From: Paracoccaceae bacterium
GTDB lineage: Bacteria; Pseudomonadota; Alphaproteobacteria; Rhodobacterales; Rhodobacteraceae
Assembly (NCBI GenBank): GCA_013214575.1
Contig: JABSSD010000137.1
Span: 1 to 64,000, forward strand
Direction of reading: 5' to 3'
DNA: 64,000 bases
Below the pieces are notes generated by a model. The model was not told the DNA's origin. It saw only the letters and a program-made list of their open reading frames with translations, and made no database searches. Numbering within the stretch: position 1 is the stretch's first letter; each line of letters begins with the position of its first letter. Both the position numbers and the translations under genes were made by a program. Below are positions 8,361 through 16,824 of the stretch, piece by piece.

Positions 8361-8813
8361 ATGCCCATAGCCTCGCTTCAAACTCCAGTTGGTATGCTCT
8401 CAGTCCACGAGCGCGAGGGCGCTATTGTGCGGCTGGACTGGGCTGCGGAGGGCGGCGCTCAAACGGCGCTGCTGGATGCGGCGCTGGATCAGTTGCGGGC
8501 CTATTTTGCCGGCGAATTGCAGGACTTTGATTTGCCATTGCAGGTGGATGGGGCTGATTTTCAGCGCGCAGTCTGTGCCGCCATGTCAGCGATCCCTTTT
8601 GGCGAGACCCGCAGCTATGGTGACATCGCCCGCGATCTCGGCGGCGCCGCGCAGCCGGTGGGCAATGCCTGCGGTGCCAATCCAATCCCGGTGATCATCC
8701 CCTGTCATAGGGTCCTGGCGGCCAATGGGCTGGGCGGGTTCTCCGGCGCGGGCGGGGTCGAGACCAAGGTGGCGCTGTTAAGGCACGAAGGTGCTGCCGG
8801 ATTATTGATTTGA
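8361..8813 (+). CDS. ogt: methylated-DNA--protein-cysteine methyltransferase
   Basis: This 150-residue DNA repair protein transfers a methyl group from O6-methylguanine to its own cysteine. The acceptor motif is IPCHRV. The helix-turn-helix/arginine-finger region (AIPFGETRSYGDIA) and the Asn hinge region (GNACGANPIPVI) precede it. There is no Ada N-terminal domain, so this is the stand-alone type. I chose the ATG with GAGGG 8 bases upstream. Another ATG five codons earlier is possible. An EamA transporter starts 7 bases after the stop, so the two are likely co-transcribed. Confidence 0.93.
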   Translation: MPIASLQTPVGMLSVHEREGAIVRLDWAAEGGAQTALLDAALDQLRAYFAGELQDFDLPLQVDGADFQRAVCAAMSAIPFGETRSYGDIARDLGGAAQPVGNACGANPIPVIIPCHRVLAANGLGGFSGAGGVETKVALLRHEGAAGLLI

Positions 8814-8820
8814 GGACCGT

Positions 8821-9657
8821 ATGAGCGCCACATTGTTTCTGGCCGTCCTGTTTGCGGCCTTTCTGCATGCGGGTTGGAACGCGCTGGTCAAAACCGGTGG
8901 CGACAAGCTGCAGGGGATGTTCATCCTGTCCACCTCGCAGGGGGTGATGGGGCTACTGATGGCCTTTGTCCTGCCGCTGCCGCAGGGGCAGATCTGGCTG
9001 TGGTTGCTGGCCTCGGGGCTGGTGCATTCGCTGTATAAGTTTTTTCTCACCTCGGCCTATGAGCACGGTGACCTGAGCCGGGTCTATCCGATTGCCCGCG
9101 GGCTGGCGCCGATGCTGGTGGCGCTGGTGGGGGTGTTCTTTCTGGCCGATCAACTGTCGCTGCTGGAATATTTGGGGATCGCGGCTCTGGGCACCGGTAT
9201 CATTGCCATGGCACGCGGAGTGTTCAGCAATGGCGAAAGCCAGCACATGCTGCGCTTTGCCGTTGCCTCGGCGCTGATGACGGCCTGCTATTCGCTGATC
9301 GACGGGCTGGGCGCCCGCGCGGCAGGCGATGCCACCATGTTTGTCGCCTGGATGTTCCTGATCGACGGGGTGATTTTTGGCTCCTGGGCCCTGTGGCACC
9401 GGGGCACCTCGGTGCTGACGGCCCGACGCCGGATCTGGTTGCGCGGCTGCATGGCCGGCGGTGCGTCCTTGGGAGCCTATTGGATTGCGGTCTGGGCGAT
9501 GACCCAGGCGCCGATTGCGCTGGTGACGGCGCTGCGCGAGACCTCGATCCTGTTTGCGGTGCTGATTGGCGTGTTGGTGTTCCGCGAGCGGTTTGACCGC
9601 ACCAAGGCGGTGGCCACGCTGCTGATTGTTGGCGGTGTGGTGCTGACGCGGATCTAG
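8821..9657 (+). CDS. EamA/DMT-family inner-membrane transporter
   Basis: The 278-residue protein is almost wholly hydrophobic, with about ten membrane helices arranged as two EamA repeats (roughly residues 5-135 and 150-278). The second repeat contains the typical ALVTALRETSILFAVLIGVL pattern. Family members export amino acids, nucleosides or other small metabolites. The substrate cannot be deduced. It starts directly after the methyltransferase gene, and a convergent gene ends only 30 bases beyond it. Confidence 0.88.
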   Translation: MSATLFLAVLFAAFLHAGWNALVKTGGDKLQGMFILSTSQGVMGLLMAFVLPLPQGQIWLWLLASGLVHSLYKFFLTSAYEHGDLSRVYPIARGLAPMLVALVGVFFLADQLSLLEYLGIAALGTGIIAMARGVFSNGESQHMLRFAVASALMTACYSLIDGLGARAAGDATMFVAWMFLIDGVIFGSWALWHRGTSVLTARRRIWLRGCMAGGASLGAYWIAVWAMTQAPIALVTALRETSILFAVLIGVLVFRERFDRTKAVATLLIVGGVVLTRI

Positions 9658-9687
9658 CTTGGGTCGCCGGGAAACACTTAGGGCGTC

Positions 9688-10395
9688 TTAGCTGTTCTGG
9701 GTTTTGCGCTGGATCGGGATGAGCTGCTGAGCAACGCCGACAAACAGCAAATAGACCGAGGTCCCCACCAAGCCCCAATGGGCCCAGCTTTGCGGGTGGA
9801 AATCCACCCAGGCGGCCCAGCCGGCAAAGAAGGTCCAGGCCAGCGCCACCGGCAATGTCACCAGACGCCAGCGCTCGGTGCGGACTGGATGAACGAACTT
9901 TAGCGGCAGGAACATGGCCACCGATAACGCTGTGACCAGCGCCATGCTGGTCCAGTGGCTGGGCTGCAGTGCAAAGATCACCAGCACCACCATATTCCAG
10001 CAGCCGGGAAAGCCCGAAAACGAGTTGTCCTTGGTCTTCATCCGGGTGTCGGCGAAATACATTGCACTGGCAAAGGTAATGACGATGATCGCAAACCAGC
10101 CGGTCCAGCCTGACATCAGCCCCGAATTGAACAACGCAAAGGCCGGGATGAACACATATGTCAGATAGTCGATGATCATATCCAGCAGCACCCCGTCAAA
10201 TTCGGGCGCGTGGCGTTTGACATTATACCGCCGTGCCAAAGGCCCGTCGATCCCATCCACCACAAAGGCAACCACCAACCACAGGAACATCAGATCCCAT
10301 TTTGCATCGACAGCTGCCAGCATTGCCAGCATCGCCAAAACGGCGCCGGTGGCGGTGAAAAGATGGACACTAAGGGCGCGGATCTGAGGAGTCAT
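9688..10395 (-). CDS. pcs: phosphatidylcholine synthase
   Basis: The enzyme condenses choline with CDP-diacylglycerol to give phosphatidylcholine and CMP in the inner membrane. It has 235 residues and about eight membrane helices. The CDP-alcohol phosphotransferase motif DG-x2-AR-x8-G-x3-D-x3-D appears as DGIDGPLARRYNVKRHAPEF followed by DGVLLDMIIDY. The arrangement and length fit the bacterial Pcs subfamily rather than PgsA or PssA. It converges on the EamA transporter gene with only 30 bases between stops and no obvious terminator. Confidence 0.92.
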   Translation of the reverse strand: MTPQIRALSVHLFTATGAVLAMLAMLAAVDAKWDLMFLWLVVAFVVDGIDGPLARRYNVKRHAPEFDGVLLDMIIDYLTYVFIPAFALFNSGLMSGWTGWFAIIVITFASAMYFADTRMKTKDNSFSGFPGCWNMVVLVIFALQPSHWTSMALVTALSVAMFLPLKFVHPVRTERWRLVTLPVALAWTFFAGWAAWVDFHPQSWAHWGLVGTSVYLLFVGVAQQLIPIQRKTQNS

Positions 10396-10499
10396 TAGAC
10401 CGTGATGCCGAATTTTCCCCCAGCCTGCAAGGGCTCAGCGGCCGGTGCAGCGATTTTCTGACCCGGGCCGGAGGTCGTCTACCGGTCAGGGAGACGGTT

Positions 10500-11087
10500 T
10501 CAGTTGCCGACGCGCAGCTCCTCCAGCGGATAGGCCATGAAATCCTGGTCTTCCCAGTTCACGTGGCAATCGTGGCAAAATGCCTGCTTGAATTGCATCG
10601 GTTTGCCATTGGGTTGCAGGCCGCCATAGAGCCAGTCTGCGGTCTCCGGCGAGGCTCCGGCCTCGAGCTTGGTCATCAAGAACAGCGGCCCAACCACCGC
10701 CGCGTTTTTCTTTTTATTGATCTTGATGCTTTCCTTGGCCAGACGCGCGCCCACCGGCATCACCACGCCGTCCTCGGCAAATTTCAGATATTGCTCGACC
10801 GCGATGTCGTTGGCATAGGTCAGCAGCAATCGGTTTCCATGCGCCCCGGCCACCCCGTGGCGGGTGCCGGTGACCGTCCAGTTGCGATAGTTCTTGGCCA
10901 CCATATCACCCGCCTTGCTATAACCCTCGACCATCTTGTCGCCGATGCAATCATAGATGTCGGCGATGTCGGAACCCGTTAGATCAAAGGGATCGGTGGT
11001 GGAGACCTGACACTCCTGCGCCTGAGCCGCAGCGCCGACGATCACCGAGACTGAGGCGACGGCGGCTATTTTCACGAGGTAGTTCAT
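10500..11087 (-). CDS. cytochrome P460 family periplasmic heme protein
   Basis: The 195-residue protein starts with a signal peptide cleaved after AAAQA (about residue 23). It has a c-type heme motif CHDCH near the C-terminus (about residue 174). A CxxCH placed at the C-terminal end of a small beta-rich domain is characteristic of the cytochrome P460/c'-beta fold. Known P460 proteins oxidise hydroxylamine or bind NO, using a heme crosslinked to a lysine. The Lys-rich stretch AKESIKINKKK could supply such a lysine, but this is not shown. GGGAG 8 bases upstream supports the start. The gene stands alone. Confidence 0.8.
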   Translation of the reverse strand: MNYLVKIAAVASVSVIVGAAAQAQECQVSTTDPFDLTGSDIADIYDCIGDKMVEGYSKAGDMVAKNYRNWTVTGTRHGVAGAHGNRLLLTYANDIAVEQYLKFAEDGVVMPVGARLAKESIKINKKKNAAVVGPLFLMTKLEAGASPETADWLYGGLQPNGKPMQFKQAFCHDCHVNWEDQDFMAYPLEELRVGN

Positions 11088-11189
11088 GCTGTTGACTCCC
11101 GTTGTTTTGCTATCACTGGCTTGGTTTCACAAAACTACAGGTTTGCGGCTGATCCACATTGCACGATGCTACACAAGCCCGTGACAGGG

Positions 11190-12110
11190 TCAGGCCTTGG
11201 GGTGGGTGCGGTTGTAGATTTCCATCAGATGCGCGGTGTTGACGGCGGTATAGGCCTGGGTTGTCGACAGCGAGGCATGCCCCAACAGCTCTTGGATCGC
11301 CCGCAAATCACCGCCGGCCTCCAGCAGATGGGTGGCAAAGCTGTGGCGCAGCGCATGCGGGGTGGCGGTTGCCGGCAGTCCCAACTGGGCCCGCGCCTTG
11401 GCCATCGCAGCTTGAATGAGCCGAGGGTTCAAGGCGCCGCCCCGCACCCCGCGAAACAATGGCCCGTTGTGGTCCAGAGAGTGGGGGCACAGGGTCAAAT
11501 ACCGATCAACCGCATTGCGGGCGGCGCTGATCACTGGAACGATGCGTTCCTTGCCGCCCTTGCCGGTGATCCTCAGCACGGCGGCAATCGGCGCATCCTT
11601 GCCTTGCAAGCTCAGCGCCTCGGATATGCGCAAGCCGCAGCCATAGAGCAGGGTCACCACCGCCACATCCCGCGCCGCCACCCAATCTGATTGCGACTGC
11701 AGCTCAACCGTGTCCAAAACCGCCTTGGCCGCCTCAGCCGCCAGCGGCCGCGGCAGTTTTTTCTGAAATTTGGGGGCGCGGGCCATCAGCACCGCGCTTG
11801 GCTCAAAGCCTTCGCGTTCAGCCAACCAGCGATAGAAGCTTTTGACCGCCGACAGTTTGCGCGCCAATGACCGGGCACCGGTGCCGGAATTGCGGCTCTC
11901 GGCCATCCAGGCGCGCATGTCGCTGATGGTGATCGTTTGTAACGCCCCCAACCCTTGAGGGCTGCCAAAATGCAGCGTCATAAAAGACAGGAACTCGACC
12001 AGATCGCCGCGATAGGCGGTGAGGGTATTTTTGGCAGCCCCGTTCAGCGCACTTTGGCTGGCCAGCCAATGCTGCAGTGCATCGCGGCAGGCTGGCGATA
12101 GCAGGTTCAA
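11190..12110 (-). CDS. xerC: site-specific tyrosine recombinase XerC
   Basis: XerC with XerD resolves chromosome dimers at dif. The 306-residue protein has an N-terminal SAM-like core-binding domain (about 10-100) and a catalytic domain. All catalytic positions are visible: Arg in CGLRISEAL, Lys in TGKGGKERIV, His and Arg in HALRHSFATHLL, the second His in LGHASLSTTQ, and Tyr in QAYTAVN. The start codon overlaps the stop of the DUF484 gene by 4 bases, so the two genes are translationally coupled. XerC rather than XerD is chosen from this DUF484 neighbour. Confidence 0.93.
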   Translation of the reverse strand: MNLLSPACRDALQHWLASQSALNGAAKNTLTAYRGDLVEFLSFMTLHFGSPQGLGALQTITISDMRAWMAESRNSGTGARSLARKLSAVKSFYRWLAEREGFEPSAVLMARAPKFQKKLPRPLAAEAAKAVLDTVELQSQSDWVAARDVAVVTLLYGCGLRISEALSLQGKDAPIAAVLRITGKGGKERIVPVISAARNAVDRYLTLCPHSLDHNGPLFRGVRGGALNPRLIQAAMAKARAQLGLPATATPHALRHSFATHLLEAGGDLRAIQELLGHASLSTTQAYTAVNTAHLMEIYNRTHPKA

Positions 12111-12814
12111 GACAGCCAGTGGCGCATCGACCGTTCAAAGACATTGCCAAAGAAGGTCAGCAGATCGGTGCCATGCTGCGGGGTGAATTGATGCGGGTCT
12201 TCGGCGCCCAGCACCAGTAGGCCGGGCAGGCGGCCATTGCCAAGATCCAGCTTCAGGCAGGCCTCCGAGCGGATCCAGTCGGCCTTGTCGCCATAGATCT
12301 GCTGGGTGGCCCCTTGCAGCTGTCGCAGCGTGACCTGCCGGACGGTGCCGCCGCGCCCCTGGCGAACATAGTCATCAATGAAACCCGGCTCCACGATGTT
12401 GAGAACTTCGCCCATGCGTTTGACCGCCGGATCTTTATCATCCTGCACCGTTTCCAGGACCAGCGTCACCGCCTCCAGCCGCAGGATTTCCGCAATGTCA
12501 CCGCGTAGGTTCTGCAGGAAATCCTCAAAATTGGTCGGGTCCATCAGCGCCAGAATGGCCCGGTGTATCTGATTGGTGCCTGCCAGATTGTCATAGGCCG
12601 CCGCAATGACGGACCGGTGAGTGTCTTCCAGCCGATCCAGCCGCGCCTCCATCCGCTCCATCGCGATGCCGCGCAGATCAACGATATTAGCCCCCATGGC
12701 GCGCTCATTGGCGGCAACCAGCGCGTTCATCGCCAATGGATCGTCAAGCACCGCATCGGGTTTGTCGACAATGGCCCGGCGCAGGGCGTCTTCGAGTTTA
12801 GGACTGCTGCTCAT
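12107..12814 (-). CDS. DUF484 family protein
   Basis: The 235-residue cytoplasmic protein has an N-terminal helical region with RLDRLEDTHRSVIAAAYDNL, followed by a GAF-like domain (about residues 75-220) ending in FFGNVFERSMRHWL. DUF484 genes commonly precede xerC, as here with a 4-base overlap. The function is unknown. A role linked to recombination or chromosome segregation is suggested only by the conserved pairing. Confidence 0.9.
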   Translation of the reverse strand: MSSSPKLEDALRRAIVDKPDAVLDDPLAMNALVAANERAMGANIVDLRGIAMERMEARLDRLEDTHRSVIAAAYDNLAGTNQIHRAILALMDPTNFEDFLQNLRGDIAEILRLEAVTLVLETVQDDKDPAVKRMGEVLNIVEPGFIDDYVRQGRGGTVRQVTLRQLQGATQQIYGDKADWIRSEACLKLDLGNGRLPGLLVLGAEDPHQFTPQHGTDLLTFFGNVFERSMRHWLS

Positions 12815-13129
12815 CTCATGACCTCTGCTGGGTTTGGCGCAGGGTATAACATGAGAATTAATGTTTGGTTGGAAAATTCGCGCAGGGGCAGGTTTTTGCG
12901 CAATCTGGTGAAACTTGCGGCTCCCGTCCGGACCGTGGGATCAAAGATCCCTTGTCCCGTTGGGCCTGGCGCCCCGCCTGCGGCGTGGCGCGGGTGGTGG
13001 GTGACGCGGGGTCTGACGCCTGGGCGGCGGAAGTAAAACCCCATGCCCGACGTGTTATCTCGAAATGGGCGCCCACTGATGATATAGTGCTCACAACTTC
13101 AGCATGTGATTTATTTGGATTGGGACCGT
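12815..13129. promoter_or_regulatory. divergent intergenic region, DUF484 and NUDIX genes
   Basis: This 315-base gap separates two divergent genes and should hold both promoters. Its middle (about 12930-13035) is very GC-rich, with overlapping short dyads such as GGATCAAAGATCC and CGCCCCGCCTGCGGCGTGGCG. Its flanks are AT-richer. I recognise no known RNA gene or operator. Confidence 0.4.
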
Positions 13130-13531
13130 ATGATCGACGTTGTGAACGGGCTTCTGCTGCGAGAAGACAAAGTATTGATGGCGCGGCGATCCGCTGCGCG
13201 TCGAAATCACCCCAATACATGGAGCTTTCCCGGCGGGCATGTCGAGAAGGGGGAAACCATCCAGCAAGCCCTGCCGCGGGAATTGCTGGAAGAGATTGGC
13301 GTCTCGGCAAAATCGCCGTCTTTTCTAACCCGCCTTCATGAGGCACCGGGGGGCGCAAACCACCGGGTCACCTATCATCTTTTCACTGTCGAGATATGGG
13401 AAGGTGATCCGATCAATTTAGGCACCGAACATAGCGAGCTACTGTGGGTGCCTGTGACGGCGGCCTCTGCGCTGCCGGATCTGGCGCTGAGCGCCTATAA
13501 AGACGTGTTTGCCAGCCTGATAAATCGATAG
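13130..13531 (+). CDS. NUDIX hydrolase
   Basis: The 133-residue protein contains a full Nudix box at about residues 38-60: GHVEKGETIQQALPRELLEE, then IGV. This matches G-x5-E-x7-REUxEExGU and binds the metal for hydrolysis of nucleoside diphosphate-linked substrates. The N-terminus (VVNGLLLREDKVLMARRSAA) resembles MutT-like housekeeping enzymes, but the substrate cannot be told. I chose the ATG at the start of IDVVNGLL. A GTG eight codons upstream is in frame. It converges with the transaldolase gene. Confidence 0.88.
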   Translation: MIDVVNGLLLREDKVLMARRSAARRNHPNTWSFPGGHVEKGETIQQALPRELLEEIGVSAKSPSFLTRLHEAPGGANHRVTYHLFTVEIWEGDPINLGTEHSELLWVPVTAASALPDLALSAYKDVFASLINR

Positions 13532-13568
13532 GTCTTGGTCATAACCAGCGACATACCCCGACGGGTCT

Positions 13569-13598
13569 CAAAAAAAGAGAGGCACCGTTAGGCACCTC
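13569..13598 (-). terminator. intrinsic terminator of the transaldolase gene
   Basis: On the minus strand GAGGTGCC-TAAC-GGTGCCTC can form an 8-bp RNA stem that includes two G-U pairs. It is followed by CTC and seven T. The G-U pairs become mismatches on the other strand, so the signal is directional and serves the minus-strand gene. Confidence 0.7.
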
Positions 13599-13625
13599 CC
13601 TTCTGTAGCAAGCCAAACGCGCAGC

Positions 13626-14279
13626 TTACAGGATTTTGATGTTGGCCGCTTTGATATCGGCCAGGAATGTCGCCAGACCCTTGTCGGTCAGCGGGTGGTT
13701 GACTAGCGCTTTGATCACGGCAGGGGGGGCGGTGATCACGTCGGCACCAAGGCGGGCACAGTCAAGAACGTGGTTGGCTGAGCGGATCGAGGCGGCCAGG
13801 ATCTGGGTCTCAAAGCCGTAGTTGTCATAGATGGTGCGGATGTCATCGATCAGCTCCATGCCATCGAGGTTGATGTCATCCAACCGGCCAATGAACGGCG
13901 AGATGAAGGTGGCACCGGCTTTGGCGGCCAGCAGCGCCTGATTGGCCGAGAAACACAGGGTAACGTTGACCATGTGGCCGTCGTCGGTCAGCGCCTTACA
14001 GGCCTTCAGCCCGTCCCAGGTCAGCGGCACTTTGACGGCGATGTTTTCGGCGATCTCCAGCAGCTTGCGGCCCTCGGCGATCATAGTCTCGGCATCGATG
14101 GCAGTGACTTCGGCAGAGACCGGGCCGTCGACCAGCGCACAGATTTCCTTGGTGACTTCGATGATGTCACGACCGGATTTCTTGATCAGCGACGGGTTGG
14201 TGGTGACGCCGTCTACCATCCCGAGGTCGTTCAGCTCGGCAATGGCTTCAATCTCGGCGGTGTCTACGAAGAATTTCAT
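13626..14279 (-). CDS. tal: transaldolase / fructose-6-phosphate aldolase-like (small subfamily)
   Basis: The 217-residue class I aldolase has the short TalC/Fsa length. The first motif is [10 protein letters not shown]...[10 protein letters not shown]. The Schiff-base lysine lies in [10 protein letters not shown], and a late conserved block is ASIRSANHV. The family transfers dihydroxyacetone units in the non-oxidative pentose phosphate pathway or cleaves fructose 6-phosphate. The two activities cannot be separated from sequence alone, but alphaproteobacterial members of this length are usually annotated as transaldolase. AAGGA sits 7 bases upstream. It has its own terminator. Confidence 0.9.
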   Translation of the reverse strand: MKFFVDTAEIEAIAELNDLGMVDGVTTNPSLIKKSGRDIIEVTKEICALVDGPVSAEVTAIDAETMIAEGRKLLEIAENIAVKVPLTWDGLKACKALTDDGHMVNVTLCFSANQALLAAKAGATFISPFIGRLDDINLDGMELIDDIRTIYDNYGFETQILAASIRSANHVLDCARLGADVITAPPAVIKALVNHPLTDKGLATFLADIKAANIKIL

Positions 14280-14373
14280 GGGAAGGATCCTTTGGGTGGG
14301 TTGGCCATTGATTGCGCTAGCCTTTAGCGCAATAGCGAGGCATTAAAAACCCCTGAGGTAGAAAGGCAGCGGC

Positions 14374-16569
14374 ATGAGCGGACAGGAGTTTTTTCATGCA
14401 GGCGAGCGGGTCGGGGTGCTGACCACGCAACCGCTTGATCGGGTTCTGGATTACCGCGCTCCCGAGGGCGGCTGTTTCCGTGGCGCCTATGTGGAGGTGC
14501 CGCTGGGGCCGCGCCGGGTTTTGGGCGTGGTCTGGGGGCCTGGGCAGGGCGATTTTGATTCGGCCAAGCTGCGCTCAGTGAACCGGGTGCTGGATATCGC
14601 GCCAATGCGCGACGAGATGCGCCAGTTCCTGAGCCGGGCGGCGGCTTATACCCTGACGCCGCTGACGATGATGCTGCGGCTGGCAACCCGGGCGCCGGGG
14701 CTGTCTGATCCGGTGTCGATGCGCAAGATCCTGCGGCGTGGCCCGAGTGAGCCGGAGCGGATGACTGATGCGCGGGCGCGGGTGCTGGCGGTGCTGGACG
14801 AATACGCTGGGTTGGCCTTTACCCCCAAGGAACTGTCGGATCTGGCCGGGGTGACACCCTCGGTGATTAAGGGGTTGGTGAAACAGGGTGCCCTGCGGGA
14901 AGAGGAGGCGCCGCGGGATCTGCCCTATCCAAAACTGGACCCGGAACGGCCGAGCAAGACCCTGACTGCGGATCAGGCCGAAGCGGCGGCGGTTCTGGCG
15001 CAGGCGGTGCAGAGCGGCACCTATGGCACCACTCTGCTGAAAGGGGTCACCGGATCCGGCAAAACCGAAGTCTACCTTGAGGCCGTCGCCGCCTGTCTGC
15101 GGGCGGGTCGCCAAGCGCTGGTGCTGCTGCCCGAGATCGCCCTGACGGCAGAATTCCTGACCCGGGTCGAGGTCCGCTTTGGCGCCACCCCGGCGGAATG
15201 GCATTCCGGCGCCACCATGACCGAGCGCCGACGGATCTGGCGCATGGTCGGGCAGGGCGCGGCGCAACTGGTGATTGGGGCGCGCTCGTCGCTGTTCCTG
15301 CCGTTCCAAAACCTGGGTCTGATTATCGTCGATGAGGAACATGACACCTCGTACAAGCAGGAAGAGGGGGTGTTGTATAACGCCCGCGACATGGCGGTGC
15401 TGCGGGCGAATATGTGTTCGGCGCAGGTGGTGCTGGCCTCGGCGACGCCCAGTCTGGAAAGCTGGGTCAATGCCGAGACAGGCAAATACCGCCGCCTCGA
15501 TCTGGCCTCGCGTTACGGCGCGGCAGAGCTGCCAACCATGCGCGCCATTGACATGCGGGTCGAGAAACTGGCCCCGGCGACCTGGATTTCCCCGACGCTG
15601 CGCAGCGCCATGGCTAAACGGCTGGAGCGCGGCGAGCAGTCGCTGCTGTTCCTGAACCGCCGTGGCTTTGCGCCGGTTACGATCTGCCGGGCCTGTGGCA
15701 ATCAGGTGGCCTGTGATCACTGCGATGCCCGCATGGTAGAACACCGGTTCCAGAACCGGCTGATGTGCCACCAATGCGGCGAGACCAAGCCGCTGCCGAC
15801 GGTGTGCCCCTCCTGTGAGGTCGAGGGCAAGATGGCGCCGGTTGGCCCCGGCATCGAACGGCTGGGCGAAGAGGCCGCACTGGTGTTCCCCGAGGCACGC
15901 ATTGCAGTGCTCAGCTCGGATCTGTTTGGCTCGGCCCGGGCGCTGAAACAGCGGATCTCCGAGATCGTCAGGGGCGAGGCGGATATCATCCTGGGCACTC
16001 AACTGGTGGCCAAGGGGCACAACTTTCCACTGCTGACACTTGTCGGGGTGATTGATGCGGATCTGGGGCTGCAAGGATCAGACCTGCGCGCCGCCGAGCG
16101 CACCTTTCAGCTGATGCGACAGGTGGCGGGTCGGGCTGGGCGTGCCGAAAAATCGGGCGAGGCGCTGCTGCAAAGCTTCCAGCCCGAGCACCCGGTGATC
16201 CGCGCCATTCTGTCCGGCGACGAGGAAGGCTTCTGGAAAGCCGAAGCGGCGGAGCGTCAGGCCGCCGGGGTGCCGCCCTATGGCCGCATGGCCGGGATCA
16301 TCCTGTCGGGCCCCGATCTGCCTGCGGTGTTTGATCTGGGCAATGCACTGGCGCGCAATGATGGGCCCTTGCGGGCGATCGGGGCGCAGGTTTACGGGCC
16401 CGCTCCGGCCCCCATTGCCCGCATTCGCGGTCGCCACCGGGTGCGGCTGCTGGTCAAGGCCGCCAAGGGGGTGCCGCTGCAGGATGCCATTTCGCGCTGG
16501 ATTGCGCCCTGTCGTCTAAAAGGCGAGCTGCGGTTGAATGTGGATATCGACCCGCAGAACTTTTTCTGA
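14374..16569 (+). CDS. priA: primosomal protein N' (replication restart helicase PriA)
   Basis: PriA binds stalled forks and reloads the replisome. The 731-residue protein has an N-terminal 3'-DNA-binding domain (about 8-105), a winged-helix domain, and Walker A GVTGSGKTEVYLE near residue 228. Walker B is DEEH. Cysteines for two zinc sites occur in the region CRACGNQVACDHC...CHQCGE...CPSC at about 435-480. The helicase C domain motif QMLVAKGH-like sequence appears as GTQLVAKGHNFP. It is divergent from tal. A repeat-type sequence rather than a classical terminator follows it. Confidence 0.96.
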   Translation: MSGQEFFHAGERVGVLTTQPLDRVLDYRAPEGGCFRGAYVEVPLGPRRVLGVVWGPGQGDFDSAKLRSVNRVLDIAPMRDEMRQFLSRAAAYTLTPLTMMLRLATRAPGLSDPVSMRKILRRGPSEPERMTDARARVLAVLDEYAGLAFTPKELSDLAGVTPSVIKGLVKQGALREEEAPRDLPYPKLDPERPSKTLTADQAEAAAVLAQAVQSGTYGTTLLKGVTGSGKTEVYLEAVAACLRAGRQALVLLPEIALTAEFLTRVEVRFGATPAEWHSGATMTERRRIWRMVGQGAAQLVIGARSSLFLPFQNLGLIIVDEEHDTSYKQEEGVLYNARDMAVLRANMCSAQVVLASATPSLESWVNAETGKYRRLDLASRYGAAELPTMRAIDMRVEKLAPATWISPTLRSAMAKRLERGEQSLLFLNRRGFAPVTICRACGNQVACDHCDARMVEHRFQNRLMCHQCGETKPLPTVCPSCEVEGKMAPVGPGIERLGEEAALVFPEARIAVLSSDLFGSARALKQRISEIVRGEADIILGTQLVAKGHNFPLLTLVGVIDADLGLQGSDLRAAERTFQLMRQVAGRAGRAEKSGEALLQSFQPEHPVIRAILSGDEEGFWKAEAAERQAAGVPPYGRMAGIILSGPDLPAVFDLGNALARNDGPLRAIGAQVYGPAPAPIARIRGRHRVRLLVKAAKGVPLQDAISRWIAPCRLKGELRLNVDIDPQNFF

Positions 16570-16598
16570 GGGCGCGGTGGCTGTTGCGCGGCTTTGAT

Positions 16599-16670
16599 TT
16601 TGAGTATTTTAGCAAAAAGAAACTCAAGTGATGGCACTCCCCTGATGTTTCTTTTTGCCGTAAATACTCA
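16599..16670. repeat. inverted pair of the GAGTATTTT-GCAAAAAGAA intergenic repeat
   Basis: TGAGTATTTTAGCAAAAAG at 16601 is followed 27 bases after its unit by a near-exact reverse copy ending in TAAATACTCA at 16670. The two can pair over about 22 positions with one or two differences. Single copies of the same word occur at 32256 and 36091, with diverged relatives at 22515 and 53222. All lie immediately after stop codons. The hairpin might act in 3'-end formation between priA and the MFS gene. Confidence 0.65.
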
Positions 16671-16824
16671 TGGCGCCCCTCTGGCCCAAGCAGGTTGAGA
16701 TCTCATCAGGGGCGCGGCGCCTGTGCGGGGCTCGGCTGGAACGAGGTCTGCAGGGATGCAGGTCACTATGTGCACTTGCCTATTGCCTCTACCGCAGGTC
16801 GCAATTGAGGCGTAAGAGCGAAGA

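Noticed and set aside
12563-13036. open frames across the DUF484 upstream region
   Set aside because: They overlap the DUF484 gene or the GC-rich gap and have no start signal or domain.
14575-16074. 499-codon open frame antisense to priA
   Set aside because: Shadow frame with no domain features; priA has all its motifs on the other strand.
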